DNA of 64,000 nt, from assembly GCF_027943255.1 (NCBI RefSeq), contig NC_072892.1, positions 24,079,792 to 24,143,791 of the forward strand, in the 5' to 3' direction. Both the position numbers and the translations under genes were made by a program. This DNA is from Anastrepha obliqua. Lineage: Eukaryota; Arthropoda; Insecta; Diptera; Tephritidae. The number at the start of each line of letters is the position of its first letter. The first letter of the stretch is position 1. The notes below the pieces were generated by a model, which was not told where the DNA came from, did no database searches, and worked only from the letters and a program-made list of their open reading frames with translations. Below are positions 1 through 10,281 of this stretch, in pieces.

Positions 1-317
1 TTTGTGTTTTATTAAAAAAAAAGTTTAAGCGCTCTTACTGAAAAACGCTTTATATACACTTCATAAAAATAATCGGTCTGATTAAGTGCTCCGTGAGCGG
101 TTCCAGACCACAGGTTTTACGTTACTCTCTCTAACACGGCAAAAAAAAATTTTAAGCGCTTCGTTCCCCTTCTCCACCAAGTAATAACACAAGCACTCCA
201 AGCATGCAAAATAGATTTTAGTTACGCTCAATTTGTTCAAAATATCTACTCATCAACTACTACAGAGAGTGTCATGTTGCACGAGTGTCCGAATACTCGT
301 ACAGAGGGGAATAACGC

Positions 318-433
318 AAGGTTTGCTTTTAAAAAACTAAATTGGGACAGTAAAAGATTGAAAGTTGGTTTTGAATACCTGAGCCACTTGCGTTTGCTGA
401 TGATATTTGGTTGATGGCCGAAAATTTAAGAGG
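318..433 (+). pseudogene. Non-LTR retrotransposon reverse transcriptase fragment with FADD box
   Basis: This is a short relic of an RTE-like reverse transcriptase. Read with a one-base frameshift near 392, it gives KLNWDSKRLKVG, then EYLSHLR, then FADDIWLMAENLR. That is the palm motif C of non-LTR reverse transcriptases; the two catalytic aspartates are encoded at about 399-404. Similarity stops abruptly after the ENLR codons. The expected continuation (EMLKE...SMNEQK) appears about 690 bases downstream, so the gene seems split by an insertion. No start, endonuclease domain or upstream palm motifs are recognisable in 1-317. The assignment rests on motif recognition only. Confidence 0.45.
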
Positions 434-435
434 GG

Positions 436-1120
436 AAACCAGTTTAGGAGGCCGAAATTTTGGTGTTCTTCGTGAACACGGAAGGAATAATCAGAAATTA
501 TTTAAACTTGGAGGGTATTTTACTCATATTTTTAAGTACACTTTAAAATTCTTTCAAGCCATTTCCGCCGGAAATAGTGGCGTTAGAACGTGCTGTCCAT
601 GGACGATCGTCATTCGAGTAATCGTATTTTGCTGGTGGGCATTCCAGAAGTTGCAATTTTTCTCCGTAGTCAACAATAATTTTTTTTCGTTAATAACATG
701 TTTTCTAAGAATATGAACCTAATTTTGGTAAAATAATATTGAAAATTGCATATCTTTGAGGCGCTTGAACACAATGTAATTTTTTCATACCATATTTTTT
801 CATCTATTTTGCTTAAAAAAAATATTTTTAATGATAATATAATCCCAGAATTAGATTCATATGAATTAAGGTTGAATAAAGAATACTCCGAGAAAAATAT
901 ATAACGATTGGTCGATAACTTTTTGAGTTAGAGTGCCCAAATGGTGTTCTAACTACCGCGCGCTACAGTGCGGAACCGACGGGCAGTCACTTAAGTGCTC
1001 ATAGAAGCGGGAATAATGCGAATTTCGCTTTAAAATTTTTACCACATATTCTTGAGGAGTAACAATTTATGCAATCAAAAAAAGGAGATTTTTTGATAAG
1101 TCTAAACTGGCGGCGCGACG
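436..1120. other. Probable insertion splitting the LINE fragment; unclassified
   Basis: This AT-rich stretch separates two pieces of reverse transcriptase that should be adjacent. It encodes nothing I recognise and I see no clear terminal inverted repeat (TIR). Positions 985-1030 resemble 285-335 (a motif like GGGAATAA-GC followed by a T-rich run), which hints at a local duplication. Confidence 0.3.
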
Positions 1121-1265
1121 GAAATGCTTAAAGAGTAGAAAGAAGCTGTAAGCAGCGTTGGTTTAAGTATGAATGAGCAGAAAATACAATTTATGAGATA
1201 TTCAGTAGTAACTGGTAGTCTCATAATAGATGTAGGTGTTGAAGTGCAGCAGAATTTTATATAAA
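1121..1265 (+). pseudogene. Continuation of the split non-LTR reverse transcriptase
   Basis: Reading from 1121 gives EMLKE, a stop, then KEAVSSVGLSMNEQK, then LIIDVGVEVQQNF. The helix after motif C of RTE-like reverse transcriptases commonly reads EMLKEL...VGLKMN..KTK, so this fits directly after the FADD segment ending at 433. It contains at least one stop codon. It is too short to name a clade firmly. Confidence 0.4.
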
Positions 1266-2310
1266 AATATCTCTGATAAGATACAAGTTCAGAAAAAAGT
1301 GCCCTTGTCGAATGCCCCTTTACGTCAGCAAAAGTCTTGAATGCTTCCAGAACCAGTTCGATCTTTGATATCGATTAAAAAACTCTCGTTTCTGTTTTTT
1401 CTATTTCAACTTATAAGCTACAGCGTAAAAACACCAACAATAATAGACAGAAACAGACTAGTGCAACATGCAACTATGAAGCGCTCGAGAAAATAAACAT
1501 TTTTATATATTTTTTGTGTAATTTTTCCAATTAACGATTAACTGTTTTATGTGTGCTTTTCCAACTATTGCATTTAATAAATAGTTAAACGTAACGAACA
1601 ATGGCAATAGCAAAAATAGCTCAGAGGTCGCATTCGAATTCCCCAATGGAATTACATAAATAGCCATTGCTGGCTGCTTACTGACACGTTCGTCAACTAT
1701 TGCACGTCAAAACGCTAAAGTCGAACATCAACAACAACCGCACTGACAATATGAAATTTTGAAAATGTGCAACAACAAAAGCTGCATTACTAATACACCT
1801 ACAAGGCGTACAAAAACTAGCCATTGGGAAAAGGTCAATTCGAAGTATTTGTGCGAGGTTGATGCGACAATAGCAAATAAATGTACATGCCAACGCACAG
1901 ATATATCTTACATGCATACATACATGCATACATACATATGTATATATATATATATACATATATATGCATATTTGCTATACATAATAGCTACTATGAGAGA
2001 TATTGCAATGCAATGAAAACTAAATAAAAAGCGGAAAAAGCAAAACTGCAAATAATTCATACTCGCAGCATGCGCATAATTGTATGTATGTGTGTGTGTG
2101 TGTATGTATGTAATGGATGTGAAAAATATATGTGCGCATATGCATATGATAAAATATACAAAAACTGCAAATGAAATTTCATTTCAATGTCAAAATTCAA
2201 TAAAAGTCATTTTGACGGCGCCAATTGCGCGTGCAACTGGGCACACACATCCATACATACACATACACTTGTGTTCGCATAATTAAGCCGCTTAATCCTC
2301 ATGTAATTGA
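1266..2310. other. No gene; AT-rich DNA with microsatellites
   Basis: No supported coding region is visible. Simple repeats lie at 1911-1975 (CATA/TATA) and 2079-2113 (TATG and TG). Short open frames across them are made by the repeat itself. Confidence 0.6.
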
Positions 2311-3165
2311 CGCAATATTTTTTGTAAGTAAATATTATTTTTTTTGTAAATTCTTTATAAAATATGATTTACTGCGTAACAGCAACTTTATAAATCAAAT
2401 TTCCAAGCTTCGTACAAAATTTACAAAAATGTTGCTTTAAAAAAATTTATATTAAAATTTGCTTCAAAAAAATTCTTTAGAAAATTTTAGGGTTACAGTT
2501 TTATAACCCATTGAATTTTAGCACAATAAAGTGCCAGTTTGAAGTCACTTGAAAATCGACTTGATTTTTAGCAATTTTTTTTCATACAATGTTGAAGATT
2601 TTCTTCCCTGATGGAAGTCTTTTCTTCCCTGAACGGAAGTGTGTAGCAGCGTGACATATGTACTTGACGCAATATTTTTTGTAAATAAAAAATAATTTTT
2701 TTTTCGCAAATTTTTTGTAAAATGAAATATGATTTACTGCGACACAGAATCTTTACAAATCAAATTTCCAAGCTTCGTACAAAATTCACAAAAATTTTAC
2801 TTTAAAAAAATGTGTATTAAATTTTCTTCTATAAAATTCTTAAGAAAATTTTTCTTTAAAAAAATGTGTATTAAATTTTCTTCTATAAAATTCTTTTGAA
2901 AATTTTTAGGGTTACAGTTTTATAGCTCATTGAATTTTAGTGCAATAAAGAGTCAGTTTGAAGCCACTTGTAAATCGACATAATCTTTAGGAATTTTTTT
3001 TCATACAATGTTGACAATTTTCTTTCCTGAACGGAATTTTCTTGAAAATTTAAAACTTTCTATGCGGTATTTTGAGAAAAATTCTGGGTATGCAGTTGCA
3101 TAGTCCATTGAGTTTGAATGTAATAAAGTGCAAGTTTGAAGTGGCTCAAAAATCGCATTTGTCAA
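2311..3165. repeat. Divergent tandem repeat, about 355-bp unit, 2.4 copies
   Basis: Two diverged units of about 355 bp start at 2311 and 2668, each opening with CGCAATATTTTTTGTAA. They share landmarks in order: GATTTACTGCG, CAAGCTTCGTACAAAATT, AGGGTTACAGTTTTATA, then an AATAAAG followed by a CAGTTTGAAG segment, then TTTTTTTTCATACAATGTTGA. A shorter third unit (about 3040-3165) repeats the last third, including a TGAAGTGGCTC segment. Inside unit 2 a roughly 60-bp stretch (CTTTAAAAAAATGTG onward) is itself duplicated. It may be a small satellite block or a repetitive part of an unknown element. Confidence 0.6.
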
Positions 3166-3253
3166 TTTCCTCTATAAAAAAAAATCATTATGTGGAAGAG
3201 AATGCATAACCCCATTACTATAAAAATTTATCAAAACTCAAAGTGAATTTTAA

Positions 3254-3969
3254 GTGGACAGATATCTGTAAAATTTCGAAAAAAATTGTTTTTTTCATAA
3301 AATGTTAATACGAGTATAATCCTTTAAGAATATGTCAAAAAAATTTTAGGGCGTAAATTTAAGTATTTCTTATAGTATAAAGCGTCAACTGTGACGACTC
3401 TATTCTTTGCGTTCGACCGCTGGGAGAGGTATAGTTACATTGTATTCAAACTTTAGACGCGTTTTTCTCAAAACTATTATATATTTTTCGAATTGGCGTA
3501 CACGATAACTCGAAAAGTTATTGACCGATCTCCCCGAAATTTTGCACACATCTTTTTTATGATATTACTTTCTATGTGAATTTACAAGTTTTCGAAAAAT
3601 TTTCGAAAAAATAATTTTTTCGAAGCAAAAATAGTAGGGAAATTTGCTCCAAAACTCATTTTTTTGTTCGACAATAAAATGCTTCGAATTTTTATGACAT
3701 TAATAAACAAAAAAATGTTTGGTTTTTTGTATTCAGGTCACTGACGCCGATGCTATAATGCCGGCCGATTGAGAAGTCCCGCTGCGACCTTTCTGGAAGA
3801 ATTGGGTGTACATCCAAGATTTTAAATGATTAAAATAAAAAAAATTTATATTACTTTAATAAATAAATAAACTGTGTGGCAATTTTGAAAAAAATATATT
3901 GACTTCATCATTTTAAATAAATTTAATGAAAATCAGGGAAAATATGGCCGCTTACAAGTATCTGTGCCC
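3254..3969. mobile_element. TTAA-flanked non-autonomous element, copy 1 (piggyBac-like MITE)
   Basis: This 716-bp element is flanked by an exact TTAA on each side (3250-3253 and 3970-3973). Its ends are imperfect inverted repeats: the left reads GTGGACAGATATCTGTAAAA and the right, reverse-complemented, reads GGGCACAGATACTTGTAA. A second copy of the family lies in opposite orientation at 14469-15156. They share internal landmarks such as GAGAGGTATAGTTAC and GTTATTGACCGATCTC. There is no open frame of note. TTAA target choice is the hallmark of the piggyBac superfamily; assignment beyond that is inference. Confidence 0.75.
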
Positions 3970-4483
3970 TTAAACTACTTTATTATATCGGAATTCAAAG
4001 GACTACAAAACTGCAAGAATTTAGCTCGAAACTTTGACTAGAAAGTCTGAAATTTTGATTGAAGTTTTTTGAATTTTCCTAAATTTTGCACAAAGTTTTA
4101 AGCTTTGAAATACATATTTATTTTTTATTTTAATATAAATTTTATTTTCATACAAAAATAATACAAAAAATATATATAGATATAAGGCATAGTAAACTCC
4201 TTGCAATATAACGTTCTGCTATTATTGGGAACACAGGTGTACATAAAACATTTGCTGTGTATGTATGTGCAATATTCAATAAGAGAAGACGTGTTTATAT
4301 CGGATATAGAATTGAGCCGGATATCTACATATGTATATATGCGGTGAGATTTTGATTCTTTTTGGTTCTGATTCCTTCAAAATCGCCGAGAGCCGTGTAA
4401 CAGTCATGTTGGTCTGCATTCTATACATCGTGCTTGCAATCCATCATCCTTTACAAATCACCGCTCTCATGCGGGCCACAATG

Positions 4484-5815
4484 ACCCGATTTACACGAGG
4501 AGACATCTGGAAGGGAAACATTTTGTTCGGGGGTGAAGGACGGTCGGGGAAGAGAGAAGGGATTTTGTCTCCCGTACTCGGCGACACGCTTTGTTCTTCT
4601 TATTCGTATTTCCAATCTTTCCAATTTTTGATAGTTGCTTCATTCGTTTTCTTCTTTTGTGGGAGAAGGTTCTGAGTTATGTGTTGGTTTTCAAGCAAAC
4701 GGAAGATAACAAAGATGACAAACATCCGAACACTGCTTGGGAAATGCACGATTATTTTTGCTAGTAAAGTAGGTATAATTTAAAATATATTATGGGGCAT
4801 GTTTATGTTGAATTCTAATTTTCCTCGCATTTCTAGTTACTCAAGTTAATTTTAAGTTAATTATTTACATATGAAGTATTTTTAATTTAATTTTTTTTAT
4901 TCAAGTATAAGAATTTATAAATATATTTCAATAAAAAAACAACAAATTATTTATTATTTAACCAGTTTGCATTTTTCATTCATATATTTAAGAAACTGTT
5001 GTCGAACGCTCTCTGCTTTACATGTAAGCGCGTGCTAGAATACATCCGAACCAGACGATGCTAAAGTGTTAAATGTCAAAATGTCGCGGAAACATTTTTG
5101 CCCGTGTGAACGCGAATGACCCGATTTACACGAGGAGACATCTGGAAGGGAAACATTTTGTTCGGTGGTGAAGGACGGTCGGGGAAGAGAGAAGGGATTT
5201 TGTCTCCCGTACTCGGCGACACGCTTTGCACTTCTTATTCGTATTTCTTATCTTAAGCAATTTTTGACAGTTGCTTCATTCGTTTTCTCCTTTTGTGGAA
5301 GAATGTTCTAAGTTACGTGTTGGTTTTCAATCAAACGGAAGATAACAACGATGACAAACATCCGAACGCTGCTTGGGAAATGCACGATTATTTTTGCTAG
5401 TAAAGTAGGTATAATTTAAAATAGTTATGGGACATGTTTATGTTGATTTCTAATTTTTCCCTGCATTTCTAGATACTCAAGTTAATTTTAAGTTAATTAT
5501 TTACATATTAAGTATTTTTAATTTAATTTTTTTTATTCAAGTATAAGAATTTATAAATATATTTCAATAAAAAAAAACAACAAATTATTTATTATTTAAC
5601 CAGTTTGCATTTTTCATTCATATATTTAAGAAACTGTTGTCGAACGCTCTCTGCTTTACATGCAAGCGCGTGCGAGAATACATCCGAACCAGACGATGCC
5701 AAAGCATTAAATGTCAAAATGTCGCGGAAACATTTTTACCCGTGTGAACGCGAATGAAACATCAAAAGAGAATTTCCAGTGTCTCCCTTCCAGATGTCTC
5801 CTCGTGTAAATCGGG
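4484..5815. mobile_element. Tandem pair of a long-TIR MITE family (ends CCCGATTTACACG)
   Basis: Two head-to-tail units (4484-5119 and 5120-5815) each start CCCGATTTACACGAGGAGAC. They are nearly identical through a GGGATTTTGTCTCCCGTACT segment and an AT-rich middle. Only the second unit ends with the inverted repeat of that start (5774-5815). The inverted repeat extends outward to include GGCCAC-ATTGA on both sides. The first unit therefore lacks its right terminus and abuts the second. Related copies lie at 33469-33721 and 39661-40291. No transposase is encoded and I cannot name the superfamily. Confidence 0.7.
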
Positions 5816-6567
5816 TCAATGCGTGGCCATGTTCCTGAAAAACGAGTACGTATGCGATTTAATAAGTACATCGTAAGATTATCGCGATTATGAAAATAGC
5901 AGCACGCCTGAAACGCTGAGAGTATAACTGCATTTCAAGGGATACTTCCTTTTTTTAATACAAACACCATCGCGAACTCACTTTTATACAAACTCAGCAG
6001 CAGAACTTGTTTGTATTTGTAAGTGAATGTGTGATTGCAGATTACGTACATTGAAGTTGAACAATAAGAGCCAATTTGCCGCGACGTAATTGTAGAGGAG
6101 GTGTGTGAAACAGCTAAGAAAATAGTGTAGAAATAGGCACTTTTTGTAAACCAAAATTAAAAGATAGATTAGGCTCAAATAAATAAGATTAGAGAGATAT
6201 AAGATAATTGAAAGAAAACAAATTTGTTGTAAACAAAAAATTTTAAACAAACTCTACAATTATGTGGTGGCCTGGCAACAGCTGAGTTTGCTGTTGTTTT
6301 TTTAATTTGAATGAAGATAATTTTTTTAATTTTTATTTGAACGAAGATAATGTATTTCATGTATGAGTTTCCAGCAACAGTTGACTTTTAATTTCATTTT
6401 AATATGATTTGACTTGCGATGAAAGAGTGAAGTTGTGTAAAATGACTTCAGAATAGGAAAAAAAAAGTTTACTCAAAAGTTTCAACTTACTTATAGTACG
6501 AGATTAATATGGGGAATGGTGATTGACAACTGGAGCGATGTGGAAACAGAAATTGTCACTGTACATA
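5816..6567. other. No gene recognised
   Basis: AT-rich, apparently unique sequence. Short frames exist on the minus strand (5984-6360), but they are low-complexity hydrophobic and show no domain. Confidence 0.5.
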
Positions 6568-7790
6568 CAGTGACCGACAAAAGTCTACATACACCTCCCA
6601 TTTCCACTGGAAAGTTCAAAAACTTTACTGAAATGTGTTTACACAATTTTATTTGAAAGCTTTTTCTAATCATTATAAACTTAAAAAAATCCATACATTA
6701 ACATAAAATAGCAAAGTTATGGCCAAAAAACCTAAAACCAACGTTGACAAAAGTCTACATACAGTACACAAATATCTTACTCCAGTGTGAAAAACTTCAC
6801 TCAACTCTAAGTAGTATTGCTCTTAGTATTTAGTTGGTGCCCCATTAGCATCAATTACAGCTTGAAGCCGTCGTGGCGTCGAGGTGACTAAATTTGTTAA
6901 CTCTGGAGAAGTTATTTTGTTTCAAGCTTCTATTAGTCGTTCTTCGAGTACTGAAGCGCTTAAAATCGGATTTTTTCTAATTTTTCGATCTAAAATTTCC
7001 CAGACATGTTCAATAATATTCAAATCTGGGCTTTGCGGTGATGTATTTAATTGCTTTGGAGCGTGATAAAGAAGCCAATCCTTCACAATGTGTGCTGTGT
7101 GCTTTGGATCGTTATCTTGTGGAAAGACCCAACCTCGACCAAGCTCCAAATCTTCCACCGAAAATTTCAGATTGACTTCCAATAGTGATTTGTATTTATA
7201 GCGATCCATATTACCTTGACCAAATACTTATCTTCCAACTCCAGATGCAGCAACAGCTCCCCAAACCATTACATTGCCGCTACCATGCTTCACTGTTGAT
7301 ACCAAATTCTTCGGACTCAGTGCAGTATTTTTTTGCCTCCACACTTTTGCTCTTCCATCGCTACCGAATATATTAAACTTCGACTCATCTGTAAACAAAA
7401 CTTTTTGGCAAAAATCCATCCCCTTTTCCCTGTGTGCTTTGGCGAACTCAGAAATAAGATGCTTTTTTCGTGGTGTTCCACTATGAAGGACGTTTTTGTT
7501 CAGAGCTCTTTGAATTGTTCTTGGACGAACACACTTGTTGGATGAGCTTGCTATATCCTCGGCCAATTTCGGAGCGGAAACTTTTAGATTTTTGTCCACT
7601 TCTTTTAGAATTAAGCTGACGTCTCTGCGAGATAGTTTGCCCGTTTTAAGTTTAAAGTTTTTGAAATTTCGCCATATAATTTTTTTTCTTTCCTGTGCTG
7701 AATAACTAAATTTCTAACGTCAACTGATATTTCTTTTCGAGGAGCCATTCTAGATGCTTAGATTATTTTGTTATTTTTGTGGGGCTATGT
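6568..7790 (-). mobile_element. Tc1-like transposon, 5'-truncated relic
   Basis: The right-hand end with respect to the gene is present: a TA at 6566-6567 is followed by CAGTGACCGACAAAAGTCTA. The core GACAAAAGTCTACATAC recurs at 6747, as in Tc1 relatives with paired internal and external repeats. Between these ends and 7748 lies a decayed transposase. No matching terminal repeat is seen upstream of the start codon, so the element seems cut off near 7790, where a mariner-like fragment begins. Confidence 0.7.
6922..7748 (-). pseudogene. Tc1-like DD34E transposase, decayed
   Basis: The gene probably began at the ATG at 7748 (MAPRKEISVDVRNLVIQHRK). After KLYGEISKTLNLK the frame is lost and part of the N-terminal DNA-binding region appears deleted near 7650. 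The gene resumes as KTGKLSRRDVSLILKEVDKN. Catalytic motifs follow: FTDESKFNIFG (first Asp), a single in-frame stop near 7228, then FPQDNDPKHTA (second Asp), then SPDLNIIEHVWEI (Glu). Thirty-four residues separate the second Asp from the Glu, matching DD34E. Intact relatives are about 340 residues. All three catalytic residues survive, but the gene cannot be translated whole. Confidence 0.85.
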
Positions 7791-7797
7791 TAAAGCT

Positions 7798-8060
7798 CAT
7801 GTCTATTCAGACAAGCCTGCTTCAATTAACGCATTGGAAGACAACATTAAAGCATAGATACCGGCCGAAACATTGGAAAGATATGCCAAAATTGGACTAA
7901 GCGGATGGACCATTTGAAGCGCAGGCGCGGTCAACAATTGCATGAAATAATCTTCAAACATTAAATTATATGGACTGTAATATCGATTTAAATAAAAATT
8001 TCATGCATTTTTCTGAATTTTATGTGTGTTTTTTTTTGTAAATTTTCCTATCTTAAAAAA
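7798..8060 (+). pseudogene. Mariner-like transposase C-terminal fragment
   Basis: Conceptual translation from about 7815 reads SINALEDNIKA, a stop, then IPAETLER, followed after a frame change by a region resembling QLHEIIF. These motifs lie at the C-terminus of a broad mariner-related group (ADKPxSIxALxxNI...RxxxRGxHLxEIIF). An A/T-rich tail follows to about 8060. It lies directly against the truncated end of the neighbouring Tc1-like element. Confidence 0.45.
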
Positions 8061-8082
8061 GCACCCTTTATTTGCGTAAATT

Positions 8083-9488
8083 TTGCTTTGCCCAGAATAA
8101 TAGGAGTGCTAACGTTTTTTAATCAAAATCAATTTTATTATAACTTAAAAATATATTCACAAAATTCGAAATTTTAATAAACTATTGTTAATTTACATAT
8201 ATTTTGTGTTTTAGATCCTAGTGGGTAGAAGAAAGTATTGTAAAGAGGAAAAGTGAGCCGTGATCAAAAAGATATATAAGAAAAACCAAAATTCCATAGG
8301 ATGTTCTGATCAGGTGGTAGCATATGCCTTAAATTAAAAAAAAAACATGAAACTCGCGGAGGAAAGCGCAAAATATACGCTAAATATGATCAAATTATAA
8401 TACGTTGCTGGAAAAGTAATCCATATAGATCAACCAGGGTCAACCGTGACGACCTTAATTTGCCAGTTAGTACCGAAACATGCGCGTTGACATTTGATGC
8501 AACACAAATTATTCCCATGAAGTTCACGTAAAGTACCGCTATTGGCAAAAAATTACGTGAAACCGTATAAAGTCTGCAGAAGACCCTGTGGCCTGCCCGG
8601 TGAGTAAATGGCGCAATATATTGTGGGCTAGATGAAAGCAAAATCGAGTTGTTTCGTAGTACATGTTCCAGAAAGTATGTTCGGCGACCACCCAACAAGG
8701 AATATAGTTGCCGGTTCATCACAAAAACGGCGGAAATCAAGGTGACTCTAAAATCATGATATGGATTGGCTTTCTTTTTAGCAGATTTATTTGATTAAAG
8801 ACATCATGTATCAATGGGCATATATGAAAAAATTGCACGAGGTAATGTTACCGTATACAACTTGGAATATGCCACTAAAATGGGGAGCGAGATAATGTCG
8901 CCGAGCATACCAGCGCGACGCAAAAGAATGGTTTGGGACCCACGGGGTAGAGGTTATGAGTTGCTCTGTTCAGTCTCTCCACTTCAACGCCATAGAAAAC
9001 TTGTGGGCTGACATCAAAAAAGTATTGGCGAACGGATTCCTACCAATTACAGAGATTTATGGAAGGTAATAAAAGAGGCATGGAAAGGAGTCCCATTAAA
9101 ACGTTAACAGGATCTCATATACTCTATGCCACGAAGGAGTGGTGCAGTGCTTAAAAACCCAGGGTATTTAAAGAAATATTAGTATCTTTGTTTTTTTGTT
9201 TTATAAAGCTTTGAAAGCATTTCATGATAAAAATATAAATAATCTTATATTGTATAAATTACTTCCATTTTTAAGTGGAACTCATTTTTAATTTGTTTTA
9301 TTTAAACTGAAATTCCAAATTTTGTTCACGTTTCTTTAAAATATGCGTACAGCAGAAAGCTAAATGCAACTTATGTGATTTATTTATGCCAAATATTTTG
9401 AAATAAAACCGTTTATTTTATTGACAATTTAAAATTTAAAAATGCATATTTTTTATGACGGCACTTCTATTATTTTGTAGGCAACTGT
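8083..9488 (+). mobile_element. Tc1-like transposon, decayed, both ends present
   Basis: The left end reads CCCAGAATAATAGGAGTGC (from 8091). The right end, reverse-complemented, reads TACAAAATAATAGAAGTGC (ending about 9480) with CAACTGTA outside it. These are imperfect terminal inverted repeats of about 28 bp, and a TA follows on the right. The 1.4-kb span between them matches a Tc1-type element and carries a degraded transposase in the same orientation. Confidence 0.65.
8390..9170 (+). pseudogene. Tc1-like transposase, heavily mutated
   Basis: Fragments appear in order but in several frames: KVPLLAKNYVK, then AEDPVACPVSKW, then LDESKIELFRSTCSRKYV (first catalytic Asp), then RRPPNKEYSCRFITKTAE. 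The expected QDNDPKHT segment is corrupted (EHTSATQ near 8905), so the second Asp appears lost. It resumes with LHFNAIENLWADIKKVLANG (catalytic Glu), then GVVQCLKTQG near the C-terminus. Many stops and frameshifts make it inactive. The family call rests on the ordered motifs. Confidence 0.65.
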
Positions 9489-10268
9489 ATGCTTGTAAAT
9501 ATGAAAGAGTTCTGCGTCTAATAATTTCGTCAAAAGCGAAGAATTATTTGTGATCATCTAATTTTTATGCCGTCAAGGAAGTCTTACCCCTTAATGGGCC
9601 GAACATTTTAGGTGCTTATCCTCGTAATCCTTTAAGCGCATACACACTTGCCAAGCTGATTATCAACCGACGCATATCCAACTACAGCACTTCTATAAAT
9701 GCTAAGCAGCATACATACACACATACATACATACACACATACACATTCTTCTGCACTGTTCTCCCTTCCCGTCACTTAAATATGCAATCGAAATACTCAT
9801 TGCTGTATCGATGTTTTCCGATCTTTAGCAATTTGTGGTATTCACTTTCAAATTGAATTTTTTTTTTCAAATAAAGAGTCAAGTGAATTTATGAGCTTTG
9901 GCAGCTAAACATCGACCAGCTGTTTGGTGAAGTCATCGGTAGTAGGAACGCATGCAAGCAACAGCTCAACACCTAAGCGGCTATCAAATGCCAATTGATG
10001 AGCTAAAATACCAAACTGACTAACTAGCCGTGCGAATGAGTGGTAAAATGACAGGCTGAGTGATTGCCTAACCAAGCACGCAATTATTTCAATATTTAGC
10101 GGAGTGATGCAATGTGAGCGCAATCAACTCATACATAGACATATTCAGTAAAAATATTTGCAGTGAGTTGCATGGCATGGACGAGTATAAGTATGTATGC
10201 ATGTGTGCATGGATTTTGAGATGTCAACTTCTCAACAAAATTTATCTCCATCATTTACTTTTATAGCT
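9489..10268. other. No gene recognised; microsatellite present
   Basis: Apparently unique sequence with an ACAC/CATA repeat at 9709-9745. No domain is visible on either strand. Confidence 0.5.
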
Positions 10269-10281
10269 ACTTGCACTTACT
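10269..10281. repeat. Target site duplication of the RTE element, 3' side
   Basis: ACTTGCACTTACT occurs here and again at 13544-13556. The copies are identical over 13 bp and flank the element exactly. Confidence 0.9.
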
